Assembly (NCBI GenBank): GCA_029948255.1
Contig: JALIZF010001719.1
Span: 552,501-616,500, forward strand
DNA: 64,000 nt
From: Telmatactis stephensoni
Taxonomy: Eukaryota > Cnidaria > Anthozoa > Actiniaria > Isophelliidae
Direction of reading: 5' to 3'
Part shown: piece after piece, positions 26,122 through 36,800 of the stretch
Position numbering within the stretch: position 1 is the first letter of the stretch
How the letters are laid out: the number at the start of each line of letters is the position of its first letter
The notes under the pieces: model-generated
The model's input: the letters and a program-made list of their open reading frames with translations, nothing else
What the model was told of the DNA's origin: nothing
Database searches by the model: none
Made by a program: the position numbers and the translations under genes

Positions 26122-27582
26122 ATGACCGAGAAAGTCATCAACTGGTCTTCCAAGATCACCATTTTTGTGGCAATAATTGCTGTATTTTTGTGCTGTGGCG
26201 AATTTGTGCGCATTCGAGCTAATATTGGAAAAGCAACACACAAGAATGGACCAGTTAGGAGGACAAGATTTATGAACGTATCTATAGAAAACTACAGGAA
26301 AGCCATCGACATAAACCAGAGGTTTTCTCAAGAGTCATACGAGACGCTTCGGTTGATAAACTAGTGAACGACGCACAAGTCAAACTGAACGATCAAGTTG
26401 CCAAGCAAGTATATGGTGAAGTTAGCAAGGCTTTGAGACAACTCACGGAACATTTGGTCGTTATTTCAGGCCCTCCTGGTCCACCAGGAAAACCAGGAGA
26501 TAAAGGACAGCAAGGCGAAAAAGGACAACGTGGTCCCGAGGGACGACCGGGTAGTAAAGGAGAACGGGGTCCAGCAAGGTTTCAAAGGAGACCCGGGACA
26601 AGACGGAGCTCCTGGTCCTCGTGGTATGCCGGGTCCAAAGGGAGATCCTGGTCCTTCCATAGCAGCTCCATCAGTAGTGATTTCGCCTCCTACATTTGAT
26701 CGTCAATGAATCAAAGTCAGCCATCTTTCACTGTTCTACAAGTGGTCATCCACGACCTGACATTGTGTGGAGTAAAGTGAATGGTTCATTAGCCATGCAT
26801 AGATCAATAGCTGATAGCAGCGGGAAACTCGAAATCAAACACGTCACACCCACTGACTCAGGAATCTATCAGTGTAAGGCTTCCAACATTCTTGGTAAAT
26901 GCACAAACCTACTGCGACTCTCGAGGTTATAGACGTTCGTCCACGAGATTGCTTAGACATTTATAAGACTGGTGAGAGACGTAACGGTGTGTACACAGTT
27001 CAAACTTGACGACCAAGACGCATTTCAAGTCTACTGTGACATGACAACTGATGGTGGGGGGATGGACTGTCTTTCAAAGAAGACAAGATGGATCATGTAG
27101 ACTTTTTTCGCAACTGGCAACAATACAAAACAGGTTTTGGAAACCTGAACCTGAATGGTGAATTTTGGTTGGGGAACGACTACATACATCGACTGACAGC
27201 AAGAACAGCAACGAGTCTTCGTGTGGATTTGGAGGACTGGGATGGAAACACAAGACACGCTGTTTTTCGTAGTTTTAGTGTTGATGATGAATCGAACAAT
27301 TATACACTGAGTGTCGGCTCCTATTCAGGTAATGCTGGGGAACATGGATTAACTTACATCAATCATATGCCGTTTAGTACAAAGGATAGAGGTAACGACA
27401 AACTTGGTGATTCTACTTGTGCCAGTGTTTACCATGGTGCTTGGTGGTACAAAGACTGTGCCTGGTCTAATCTAAATGGTAAATATCTAGGAAAGAAGAC
27501 AGGCTCTACTGGAATATACTGGTTTGGTTTTAAAGGAATGCAATCTTTAAAGAAAACGGAGATGAAATTGCGACCTAAATAA
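26122..27582 (+). pseudogene. Cnidarian ficolin-like (CniFL-type) lectin B: TM - collagen - 1 Ig - fibrinogen; multiple frame breaks
   Basis: Paralogue of lectin A: N-terminal MTEKVINWSSK and membrane helix (ITIFVAIIAVFLCC), a charged linker, Gly-X-Y collagen (~26468-26660), a single Ig domain (~26660-26925; A has three) and a fibrinogen domain (~26950-27580). Compared with A, reading must shift at roughly 26215, 26255, 26575, 26695, 26900-26925, 27000, 27058-27065 and 27092, mostly by one extra base. The last 160 codons (27088-27582) are open and keep YKTGFGN, FWLGNDYIHRLTA and GAWWYKDCAWSNLNG. The calcium-loop equivalent of DQDND reads DRGND. There is no intron. I call it a pseudogene because the breaks are many, but the same region of the contig shows indels in other genes, so part of this may be assembly error. 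Confidence 0.7.
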
Positions 27583-28290
27583 CGCAGTTTTTAAGGACCA
27601 GAAACAAGTTCAACAATACTTTCTTATTCTATAGTTCGTGTAATAGTAGCAAGTTAAACAAGATATATATTGAAGTGCCTGTTATTCGAGCCTACAATCT
27701 CAGCGATATTAAGCACGCATGCGCCTAATTTAGCAAGCATGTCAGCTTCCACAGGAAGCCCAAGCAATACAATCACTATATACCTTGCGTTGTCAAGTCG
27801 ATTTTGTTAGAAGTATTTCTTGTTTACTTGCTGGGTCGACTAAATTGTTTGTAATTAAAACGATTTCCTTTTCTTTTGAATAAAATAATTTGTAAGCATT
27901 GAATTGAGGATCAGGCCTAGAGTGGGGGGTGGGGTGGGGTAAAAGAGATCATGGTGGATTGGAGAAGAATACTTTGTTAAGTAACTCTTTAAGGTGGATA
28001 TCTCAACCTGTTAACAGTTAATAGAGTCCATAGCATTGGTTTCGAACCCCAACGAACGGCACCCGTATAGACTATGAACGGTTTTAAAGTACTTTATTCT
28101 CATGCAAATTTACCCAGTGACTACGGTTACGTCTTGAGAACCCAGGCCTTCCAAGAAGAAGCAAGACGAACTGTAAATAAGTCAGAAGACTCCCATTCTC
28201 TTCTCTCCTAACCTTTTCCATGGAAGACTCTTTAAAAAGCTCTGGGTTTTGGAGGATGATCTATTATATTATAATTTATAATTTATCAAA
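27583..28290. other. Intergenic between lectin B and the minus-strand Tae4-like gene
   Basis: A convergent gap with AT-rich sequence and a short G/T-rich patch near 27925-27940. No gene recognised. Confidence 0.45.
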
Positions 28291-28466
28291 TTAAAATTCA
28301 AACAAACGGATGTCGCTACAATCGTTGAAGTATCCCTGTCCTTTGCAGTTATTTCCATCAAACAGGTCCACGTGACCAGTAGCTGTAGTGAAACGGGGGC
28401 AGTTCTGGAATACGATGATACCTTGCTTTCCCTGAATAAATGGGAGAATGAATAAATGAATGAATG

Positions 28467-28520
<54 letters not shown>

Positions 28521-29190
28521 GAGATATAGAAGTAAATGAATAAATAAATAATAATAAATAAATAAATAAATAAGTGATTAATCAATCATTCATTCAATTG
28601 ATCGATCGATCGACCAATCATCAATCAATCAACTGATCAATCAATCAATCAATCAACTGATCAATCAATCAATCAGTCAATCAAATCCGACAATTCATTA
28701 ATTCGTCCATACACATCAATCTGATAATATTCTTAGATAATAATATTGAGATCATTTTCAGTAGAAGGCCGTCTCAACTATTACTTGGAAATCTGCCTTG
28801 TTGCTGGACACGACACTTGCTGATCCTTTACGGTTTTCCAGATACTTCCTGAATGTAGCTACACGAATGATGTACTTTTCGTTGCCTTTACGTGAAGCTC
28901 GCATCTTGGACCAGTTGAACTCATTTTCTTTAATATCAATGGTGTGCCCTGAACAGAAACAAAATGGATCGGATGAATGAGAGGAAGAAAGAAAAAAGAA
29001 AGAAATGAAAAAGTGAAAGAAGAAGAAGAAGAATGCCTACCAGATTTGATGAGTGCATAACTGAGTCTAATAGCACACGTATTGCTGCCATACAGCCATG
29101 TTGGCAGACCTGCCTCATCTATCAAAGCATCACCCTTATAGTCATTGACTGTGGGGTAGTTATTCCACAGGGTTGAGAACGACGGCCACA
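28291..29190 (-). CDS. Tae4-like peptidoglycan amidase (domesticated T6SS effector), copy 1; first exon not found
   Basis: Tae4 proteins are bacterial type VI secretion effectors that cleave D,L-peptide bonds in peptidoglycan with a Cys-His pair. Eukaryotic relatives are known as dae genes. Three exons on the minus strand: 29190-29041, 28948-28785 and 28431-28291, with matching phases (1, 0). Exon 2-equivalent carries FSTLWNNYP and the nucleophile motif NTCAIRLSYALIKSG. The next exon reads IKENEFNWSK then EKYIIRVATFRKYLE. The last has GIIVFQNCP and the catalytic-His motif TGHVDLFDG, ending ..DIRLFEF. It is the clear paralogue of the plus-strand gene at 31785-33387: exon phases match, and exon lengths are 150/164/141 against 150/158/162. 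The first exon (signal peptide expected, phase 1 donor) was not located upstream of 29190. A (AATC)n repeat fills the intron 28455-28690. Confidence 0.85.
28455..28690. repeat. (AATC)n / (AAAT)n microsatellite
   Basis: Long run of AATC units with an AAAT patch (28538-28573), inside the last intron of Tae4-like copy 1. Confidence 0.9.
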
Positions 29191-31784
29191 CTATTAAAGT
29201 AAAAATCAGCTCGTTAGCCGTTTAAATTAATATATTAACAATAATGTAACTCGGTACAAAATCCTGCTGAGGGTAGAGCTGTTTATAGGGCTACTCAAAG
29301 CTACAGTTATAAACAGTTAGATGACTGAATTTTAGATGGGATACAGGAAATTTGAATTAGTTCTATCAAAGCGAGCGCAACGATCATTCTCTAACACTTC
29401 CAACCAAAATTGAGTAGGAGGGGAAGGATGGGTAATAACTCCCCATTATGTTCGTTAGTTTTTTAAATTATAACTAGTATTTCATAAGATATTTGATAGG
29501 TCCTAGAACTTATTTCCTGCATGAATGAGGCTTGACTATACTTTTTTCTGTTTCCCCTTTTGTCTGGTCGTTTAATTTTCCTTCTTCGATCGAATTCTGT
29601 CAAGACGTTGCTTTAATCTTCTCGTCATTTTTCCCTCCCTCGCTTTCAGTGCATGTCCAGGTACTTTGTATTTTATTATCCGGTGATAGTCTTTCAGTTA
29701 GCATGATACATAATGCTGTATGTTTTATTAACGAAAGTGAAATAAAATATTCCTGTAAATGAATCATATCTTCCTGCATTTCTTAGAATCTCTCAATTCA
29801 CATGACTCGATATTGAAATCTGATTATTATGTAAGGTGGTTCTGGAGCCTTACACTTCTTCATTGAATTTCCTTTCAAATCCTGTCATTTTTGAAAGATA
29901 ATTGTTCGGCAGGTCAAAACCCTAGAAAAAGAGGAGGGTCACCGTATTGATTTTGTAGCCGTAAAATGTCGCGCGTAAAAAGTGGTATTTTCAATGATTT
30001 GCGGCGATTTTTCTGTACTTAATCCATATGGTCTGCATGAAGAATACGAACAAATTTTTTCCGAGAAAAGGCGTGGACCGTTTTCAAAGATAACTGAGGT
30101 TTATCAAGCAGTTTTAATCGTATATATTGTTTGATGAGCAGTTGCAAATATAAGGGCATTCTAGAATCAAATTCCTACCCAATTTCACGCTCAGATCGTG
30201 ATCGATTGGATGACAAAATTATATTATTTCTCTACTAAAGTTAAAGTTTCTAATAAAAGATCATAAAAGTGCGCGCGCTCGAATGCGCGCGGAAAGATCG
30301 AAATATTTCATTCCATTCATTCATATGTATAGAATATTTAACCTTCTGAAACGTGAATGTGAGAATTAAATTGATGGAATTGAATGAACCGTTTTACTAT
30401 TCTCCCTAGACTCCCTAGTTCTGACGATGTTCTCAATTAGAATGAAGTCTGGTATTATTACATATTTATGTCAGGATTTTATTCCGTTGATTTCTAAAGG
30501 TGAACAAATATATTTGAAACGACAGCAGCGATATTTGAGCAGACCGTTATGTACACGATTCCTGGTTTCTATTGAATAACGGCCAACTAATGCACTAATG
30601 GTCAAGCGTGAACCCGCTTTTGATGTAAGTCAATTACAATGTATCCAGGGACCCGTTTCTCAAAAGACCCGATAACTTTACGGACCCGTTAACTTATTCG
30701 ATTTATTTAGGCTAACGGGTCCGTAAAGTTATCGGGTCTTTTGAGAAACGGGCCCCTGCAGTGTTAAAAAGCTTCTAAAAGGTAACACAGTACTTACTCT
30801 TTGTCCAAGAGATCTTCACACTGTGGTTATGTTCACTGAATGATGATTCTGAGAAATTTGGTACAACTACTTATCCTAATTTCGAAGGGATTTCCCCGAA
30901 CCTGATCACGCGATAACAGATCATAAACCGATAGAATAATTATGCTTCTGGGAAATGTGACGTCTGTGGAAACGTGATTATTTCAAAGCTTTTCGTGATA
31001 ATAACATTTGTCGGTCTCCAAAATATAGTCTGCACTAAGCAGTTATTGCCTGTTTAGGTTTTGGCAATAAATTTTCATTCAAATATATACGAACAACATT
31101 AATACCGCTCACTGTTTCGGCAAGACGGCGTTGCGTGACAGTGGGTGGGGCAGGTGTCGCGTCACATGTTGGGGGAACCCCCATAAACTGAGTCATCAAT
31201 AAACAGATTCTTTGCAAATATTAAAGACATTAACGAACGCTTGATTAAATTAATATATACTGAGCAATGACATGTCATATAATCACCAAATAAATGGAAA
31301 ACACTCCAAAAACAGAAAGAGATAGGGTCGGCTCAAGATAATCCAGTCACGGACCTGAAGCCGAGTGGGAAAACCCCCTCGTCATTTTCACTTTTAATAT
31401 ATATATATATCACTTCTCGGAAATACAATTCAATGTCATATTTACGTCATGAGCTTAGACAAGCAATTTTTCTCATTAAAAAAAGTTGAAAGTTAATTTT
31501 TGTATCCTGGGTGCCAAAGGCCCAATCCTACTCTGGCTTCTTCAAATTCAAGATATCTCAAGAGTGCGTTGTGTGACAGACAGTCACGCACGGAAAACCC
31601 CCCTTAGGTACGAAGGTTGTGAATCATTCAACAGAAATTCAGAGGGAAATATACCGCATAATATTCCTAGAAGTCGAATTCTAAATCTATTAAAACTAGA
31701 AATCTACGTGTAAAGTGTAAGGGAAAGTTAGTTCCAGAGGACAACTGTTTGCTGTCAGTATCATTCGGATAAATTGGAAAAGCC
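29191..31784. other. Divergent intergenic region between the two Tae4-like genes
   Basis: About 2.6 kb separating the coding parts of the two outward-facing amidase genes. It should contain both promoters and the missing first exon of copy 1. A fold-back element lies at 30646-30758 and a (TA)n run near 31400. ACTTAC at 30795-30800 would be a minus-strand splice donor, but the sequence before it has no ATG, so at best it is a 5' UTR exon. Confidence 0.45.
30646..30758. repeat. Fold-back element, family GGGACCCGTTTCTC, copy 1
   Basis: Left arm 30646-30692 and right arm 30713-30758 are nearly perfect reverse complements (CCCGTTTCTCAAAAGACCCG against CGGGTCTTTTGAGAAACGGG), with a 20-nt loop. A degraded relative sits at 37775-37937. 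Confidence 0.85.
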
Positions 31785-33387
31785 ATGGCCTTTGACAAGG
31801 TTGTAATAATTCTTGCTGGCCTAATTATAGCAGTTGAAGGTAAGAAATTATCAAGAATGTATGAAAGCTTAAGTGAGCAAAAAGTTTAAAGTAACCATAA
31901 AATATTCTTAATGCAACTCCATGTAGAAAGTCCACATTAGTTGCAACTTAGCTAGACAACATAGGCACATAATGACTGTGCAAAAATTAACATTATTAAT
32001 TAAAAATTAATGTCAATTGAGCGATGTATGAAAAATATTAATGTAGAGGTAGCGAGTGTGAGAGTATAGTTTACCCCAGTTAGCGCGCAAGCGCTAGAAG
32101 ACATGTACACTTAAATAAACTTAAATAAACATCCGGGAATTTTTATTGGCCATGATCATCATCGTCAAAATGTCCCGGATGCTGGCTGGGAACCATTTCT
32201 GAATATTTAGTGACTTTCATTACAACTTGCTTTGTAGGAAGACTTTCATTTTCTGCTGTTTGGAACAACTATAAAACAGCCAGTGACGTAAGAGGGGATG
32301 ACCTGATAGACACTGTTGGTCTTCCTTCTTGGTTACATGGATCTCACACGTGTGCTATTCGTCTTAGCTACGCCCTTATCTCTTCCGGTAAGGTTTTCAT
32401 GTCTAATGCGCAAGTAGACGAACTTACGCATGTTGCATGTTTTTAACGACATGTTGTTCATGAGCCTTCTTTCTGAAGACATTTATGATCAGTCTGAAGT
32501 ACAACAGCTCAAATACTTGTTCTTTGAAAAGTACTTCTTCTTCAAATCACGGTGAAACCATCTCGCATGTCCTATTTCCAGAAACACATAAGGGAGTTTT
32601 CCCTTTGCTATTTCCCGGCCTATTGCACGGTACTAACCGGTACTGACACCGTCTTGATGCTGTCATGTCTGTCCCAGGCAGACCCTAACAACATGAATAA
32701 CAGTATTTCAATCGTTTGTACGTTCTCTCAGGTCATAATATAAACATCGGTGAAAATCAGTTCAACTGGGCTGGAGTGAGAGGCAAAGGCAACAAAAAGT
32801 ACATCATTCGTGTAAATACCTTTAAACAGTATCTTGAGAACCTGTTGGGTCATGCTGATGTTGTGTCTAAAAGCAGGACCGACTATTCGGTAAGTAGAAA
32901 CACCTTTTAGGGGGCGTGGTCATATTGCATGAACTTTACTTTATTGCTTCACTTATCAATTAGCCTCAAACTGACGAAGCGCACCACAAAAAGGTCGACG
33001 CCTTGTATTGTAGGCTAAAAATAGGCACACCAGCAAACAACTTAACATGCAAATTCGCTCCTCCAACAATAAATAGAAGGCGAGCAAGCGGCGCGCTCGA
33101 CCATTTGTGGGTACTCCTCTTAACTCCTTGCTTTCATTTTGTTTTTGTTTGAGGGGGGATCACTAGTAATAATAAATCAATCTACGGTTCATAACCTCAC
33201 AGATTGTCTTTTTTGGTTAACCTAGGGCAAAAAAGGAATCATTGTGTTTCAAAACTGTCCTTCCTTCAGCGCTTCAGGCCACGTCGACTTGTTTAACGGT
33301 CAAGATTGTAAAGGTCAATGTTACTTCAGTGAATGCAATAATATAAGGTTGTTTCAGTTCAAAGGGGGCATTAGGGACGAGTTGTAA
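31785..33387 (+). CDS. Secreted Tae4-like peptidoglycan amidase (domesticated T6SS effector), copy 2
   Basis: Four exons: 31785-31839, 32238-32387, 32732-32889 and 33226-33387, all GT..AG, phases 1, 1, 0, giving 174 aa without a frame break. Exon 1 encodes a signal peptide (MAFDKVVIILAGLIIAVEG), so the enzyme is predicted to be secreted. Mature protein: FSAVWNNYK, the nucleophile motif HTCAIRLSYALISSG, FNWAG, KYIIRVNTF, GIIVFQNCP and the His motif ASGHVDLFNG. Cys and His occupy the positions expected for the papain-like active site of Tae4. Extra Cys pairs near the end (DCKGQC, SEC) suggest disulfides suited to an extracellular protein. Known family activity is cleavage of bacterial cell-wall peptides; use in antibacterial defence here is inferred. 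The spliceosomal introns at the same sites as in copy 1 rule out simple bacterial contamination. Confidence 0.9.
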
Positions 33388-33885
33388 TAAGAAACGATCA
33401 TCTCGTTTGTTGTCTTCACGGCTAATTTTAGATTCGTAGAAAAAATGCATGGGTTTACTTCCAGCACGGTTGCGCGTGCGCAGGGTGAAAAAACATACCT
33501 CACACAAAGACAGTATTAGTTGTTTCATATTTAATGATGATTGTAATACGATGAGCTCTCTCTTTAAATCGAGTATCTTTCTTTGTCTCGGGTACCAGCC
33601 CCGATAAAACAACCGCCTCTAAACCATCACCCGCTGTCCAAATGGGGTGGGTAGTAGACACTTGTTTGCAAGTAATATCATTTGTTATTGCATTGTAGTA
33701 ATGACATTATAGAAAAAGATGATAAATTTAGATTGAAAAGTGAATGTAACAATTAGAAAAACTGTGCGAAATTTTGCTGTAATTTGAATCATTAAAATCT
33801 GAATTTGTATACCATTTGTTTTTTTTACAAAGTGAGTCAGCTTCAAAAATAATTGCCAACCCGATTCAAGCAAGTCCAGCAGGTC
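33388..33885. other. Convergent intergenic gap
   Basis: About 500 bp of 3' flanks between the Tae4-like copy 2 and DD3-3 genes. No feature recognised. Confidence 0.4.
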
Positions 33886-36800
33886 TTAAACCTGTTTTCT
33901 ACATGATCTTACGGTATTAGACATACACGAACTAATACGAGCGAGCTTTTCGGGTTTTCGTCGGAAATAGACAATGGAACCACCAATAACAATAAGAACG
34001 ATCACTACGGCGCATATGATGCCTGCAATCAGGCCTTTGTTGGTGACTGTACGTGCAACGTAGACTCCACCTGGGTGAAAGAAATACAAAATAACGTTAA
34101 ATCAAAAATGTCAAAGAACAAGATGGTGTATATTAGTGTAGGACGTAGTGGATATAGTGATGGAGCCTAAAGATTGGGGTATGGCTAATGGAGGGGAACA
34201 AGAGTGGCAAAGTTTCCGCCACCAAACGGACTTCAAATGAACACTGTGCCACGTATATTGGTGTATATATGGTGTGTATTGGTGTAGGACGTTGCATGGG
34301 GAAGATTGGTGGAGAAGATGGGGCATAGAGGGACGGCTATGGCTTATGGTGGAGAATCCCCACGTATCAAAGTTCCCACCAGCGAACGGACTTTAAATCA
34401 ACACTGTACAACGTTTTGTCCTATACTTAGAATTTGATTCAATTGATCATGAGCTCCAACAACCACTGAGTGAAGTTAACTTAATGAAGTTTCCAATTAC
34501 CTTTGTCAGTTTGAAACTTCAAGATCTTGCCCTCCTTCAGCAGTCGAAGAGTCTACTTTGTACCATGTTCTCAAGCCTTCGTCGTCATCAGAGCGATATA
34601 CCTCCAGGTCGTCCGTCACACCACTCTTATATCCCATCTTCACTGTGAATTTCTCTTTTGTCTTGAGTGACTGTGGGTTTATGAAAAGGAAATCACTAGC
34701 GTAGTCGTCGCCTACACCCATTTTACCATTCTTAGATTTGATCATCTTGTCACCAATTTCTGATGACATTCTTTCGACCTGGATGTTTCTGGAGTTGGCT
34801 GAGAGAATTGGGTTTAAATGTGATCCCCTCTCCACTGTAAAGGAAAAACAAGATGAGATGTTAATGAACAGTATATAGCTTGAATGCAACAATCTCTACA
34901 CTGTGTGAAGAAGAGATCAGTGGACGAATAACCTGACTATAGGCCTTTACTGTATGTTATCATTATGTGTACTTACGCCTCTCTAAATGGGATAGTTCCA
35001 CCATTTATGCCTATCTTGGAGCTATAAATAGCATTATTACTAAGTACAACACGACCTTTTTGGCTTCGATTAGAGAAATTGTTATTTCTTGAGCACATGT
35101 AGTGGTAGGTACCAGTCCCCGTGATTGAGCGCGGTCCTAAGTCAAAGTAAGTCCCAGCATCATCAAGTTCAGACATTTCACCTCCATACTGAACTGAAAA
35201 AAGTATGTAGGATTTTGATTAAATTGAGGTATTTTAGCTTGTTTAACTCAAGAAGGAGACTGAAGACTGAAGGAGACTGACGACGATGGTGACTAGGAAT
35301 TGAACTTTTAAAAGAAAATAAGGAAAGAAAGGATGGAAGAAAATTAAAAAATTAATCTAATTTACAAAACAATGTAATTATAGATCCCTCAAGAATTTTA
35401 GCTTTAATTTTGATCGTGTCGAAATAAAGATTATCTAGTCTATTTATAGATTAAAGATATGAGCGATGTTCACTTTACACCTACCAGTATTTAGTGTCGC
35501 TAAGCTCACAAGATCGTTTCTTTGTAAACCTAAGAATTGAACTTTGTCTAAATGTTCTGGATAACTTCCTCCATACTGTCCATAGGTATCCCTCTTTGGC
35601 TTTCCTTCAGGGTAGCGTTGTTTCTCTAGTAGCAGTACATTAGATCTATCAGTACCAGCTTTGCCTTGACCATCGTTATTGTTAGGATTGGTGTTAGATC
35701 CTGTCCATCTGGTAAAGTCACAAAGACAATAATTTATTAGCATTGATATAGTAGTTGGTATTCTAACGCGCGCTCTGATTGGTCGCAAAGACAATTTATT
35801 AGCATTGATATAGTAGTTAGTATTTTACGCGCGCTCTGATTGGTCACAAAGACAATTTATTAGCATTGATATAGTAGTTGGTATTTTACGCGCGCTCTGA
35901 TTGGTCACAAAGACAATTTATTAGCATTGATATAGTAGTTAGGTATTTTACGCGCACTCTGATTGGTCAACTCTGTATGCGTTGCGCGCAATGCCTGCAG
36001 ACAAAAATGCAAGAAAGTTGCACCGCGTGTCTTAAGAATTTCAGAGAGCAAAGTTCTTCTAGTGTATCGAATGACTTACTGGAAGTGTAAAAAGTCTCCA
36101 TTCTTAGCCAAGAGGATGATTGGGAACAAAGTCGTACTCCACGGCAGGGTATACTTGGACGATATTACCTCTTTTACCACGTACATTCAGGTTATGGATG
36201 ACTTTATCCTTGAGATCGCTAGGACGACGTCGTACTGCGAATGTGTGAGATCTGAAGATACAACAAGATAGTAATCAGCGAGTTGAGATCAACAGGATAT
36301 TTAATTATAGCCTAGAAACTCAACAACAACAACAACAACATAATCAACATTTTCACGATAACACCACCAACAACAACACTTACTACCAACACCTTTGATA
36401 TTTATTTATCTCAAAAGGAAAGAGAAATCTTCCTCAGTCTGGGAGCAACAAGATTGCTGCATGGGAGACTAAAAAACCCTACCTGTCTTGGAAAACTCGT
36501 TCTATTTGATTTGTATTAATGGCCAACTGTAGCTGGAATTTCTTTCCAATCTCACCACCAAATAAGGACACGACAGGGTTCTGTTTGAACAAGTAACCCC
36601 GATCAGCAGCTTGGGTATAGTTCATACCAAATCTTTTTCCAATGTCTAACAAAGAGGCTTTAGAATTCTTTGGTTTGTTAAGGGAGGCATTGACTGATGA
36701 ATCCCATCCGTCAAACTCACCAGTAGAAATATTGTACCTGGAGAAAAGCAATGTTAACATTAGATCAGTAAGGGCACTAAAGCAGATTGACTGTGATAAC

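Noticed and set aside
30793..30870. Candidate first exon for the minus-strand amidase
   Set aside because: It has a good donor, but no ATG and no signal-peptide-like sequence; at best untranslated.
28291..33387. Bacterial contamination as the source of the Tae4-like genes
   Set aside because: Both genes have GT..AG introns at the same positions and are flanked by clearly animal genes.
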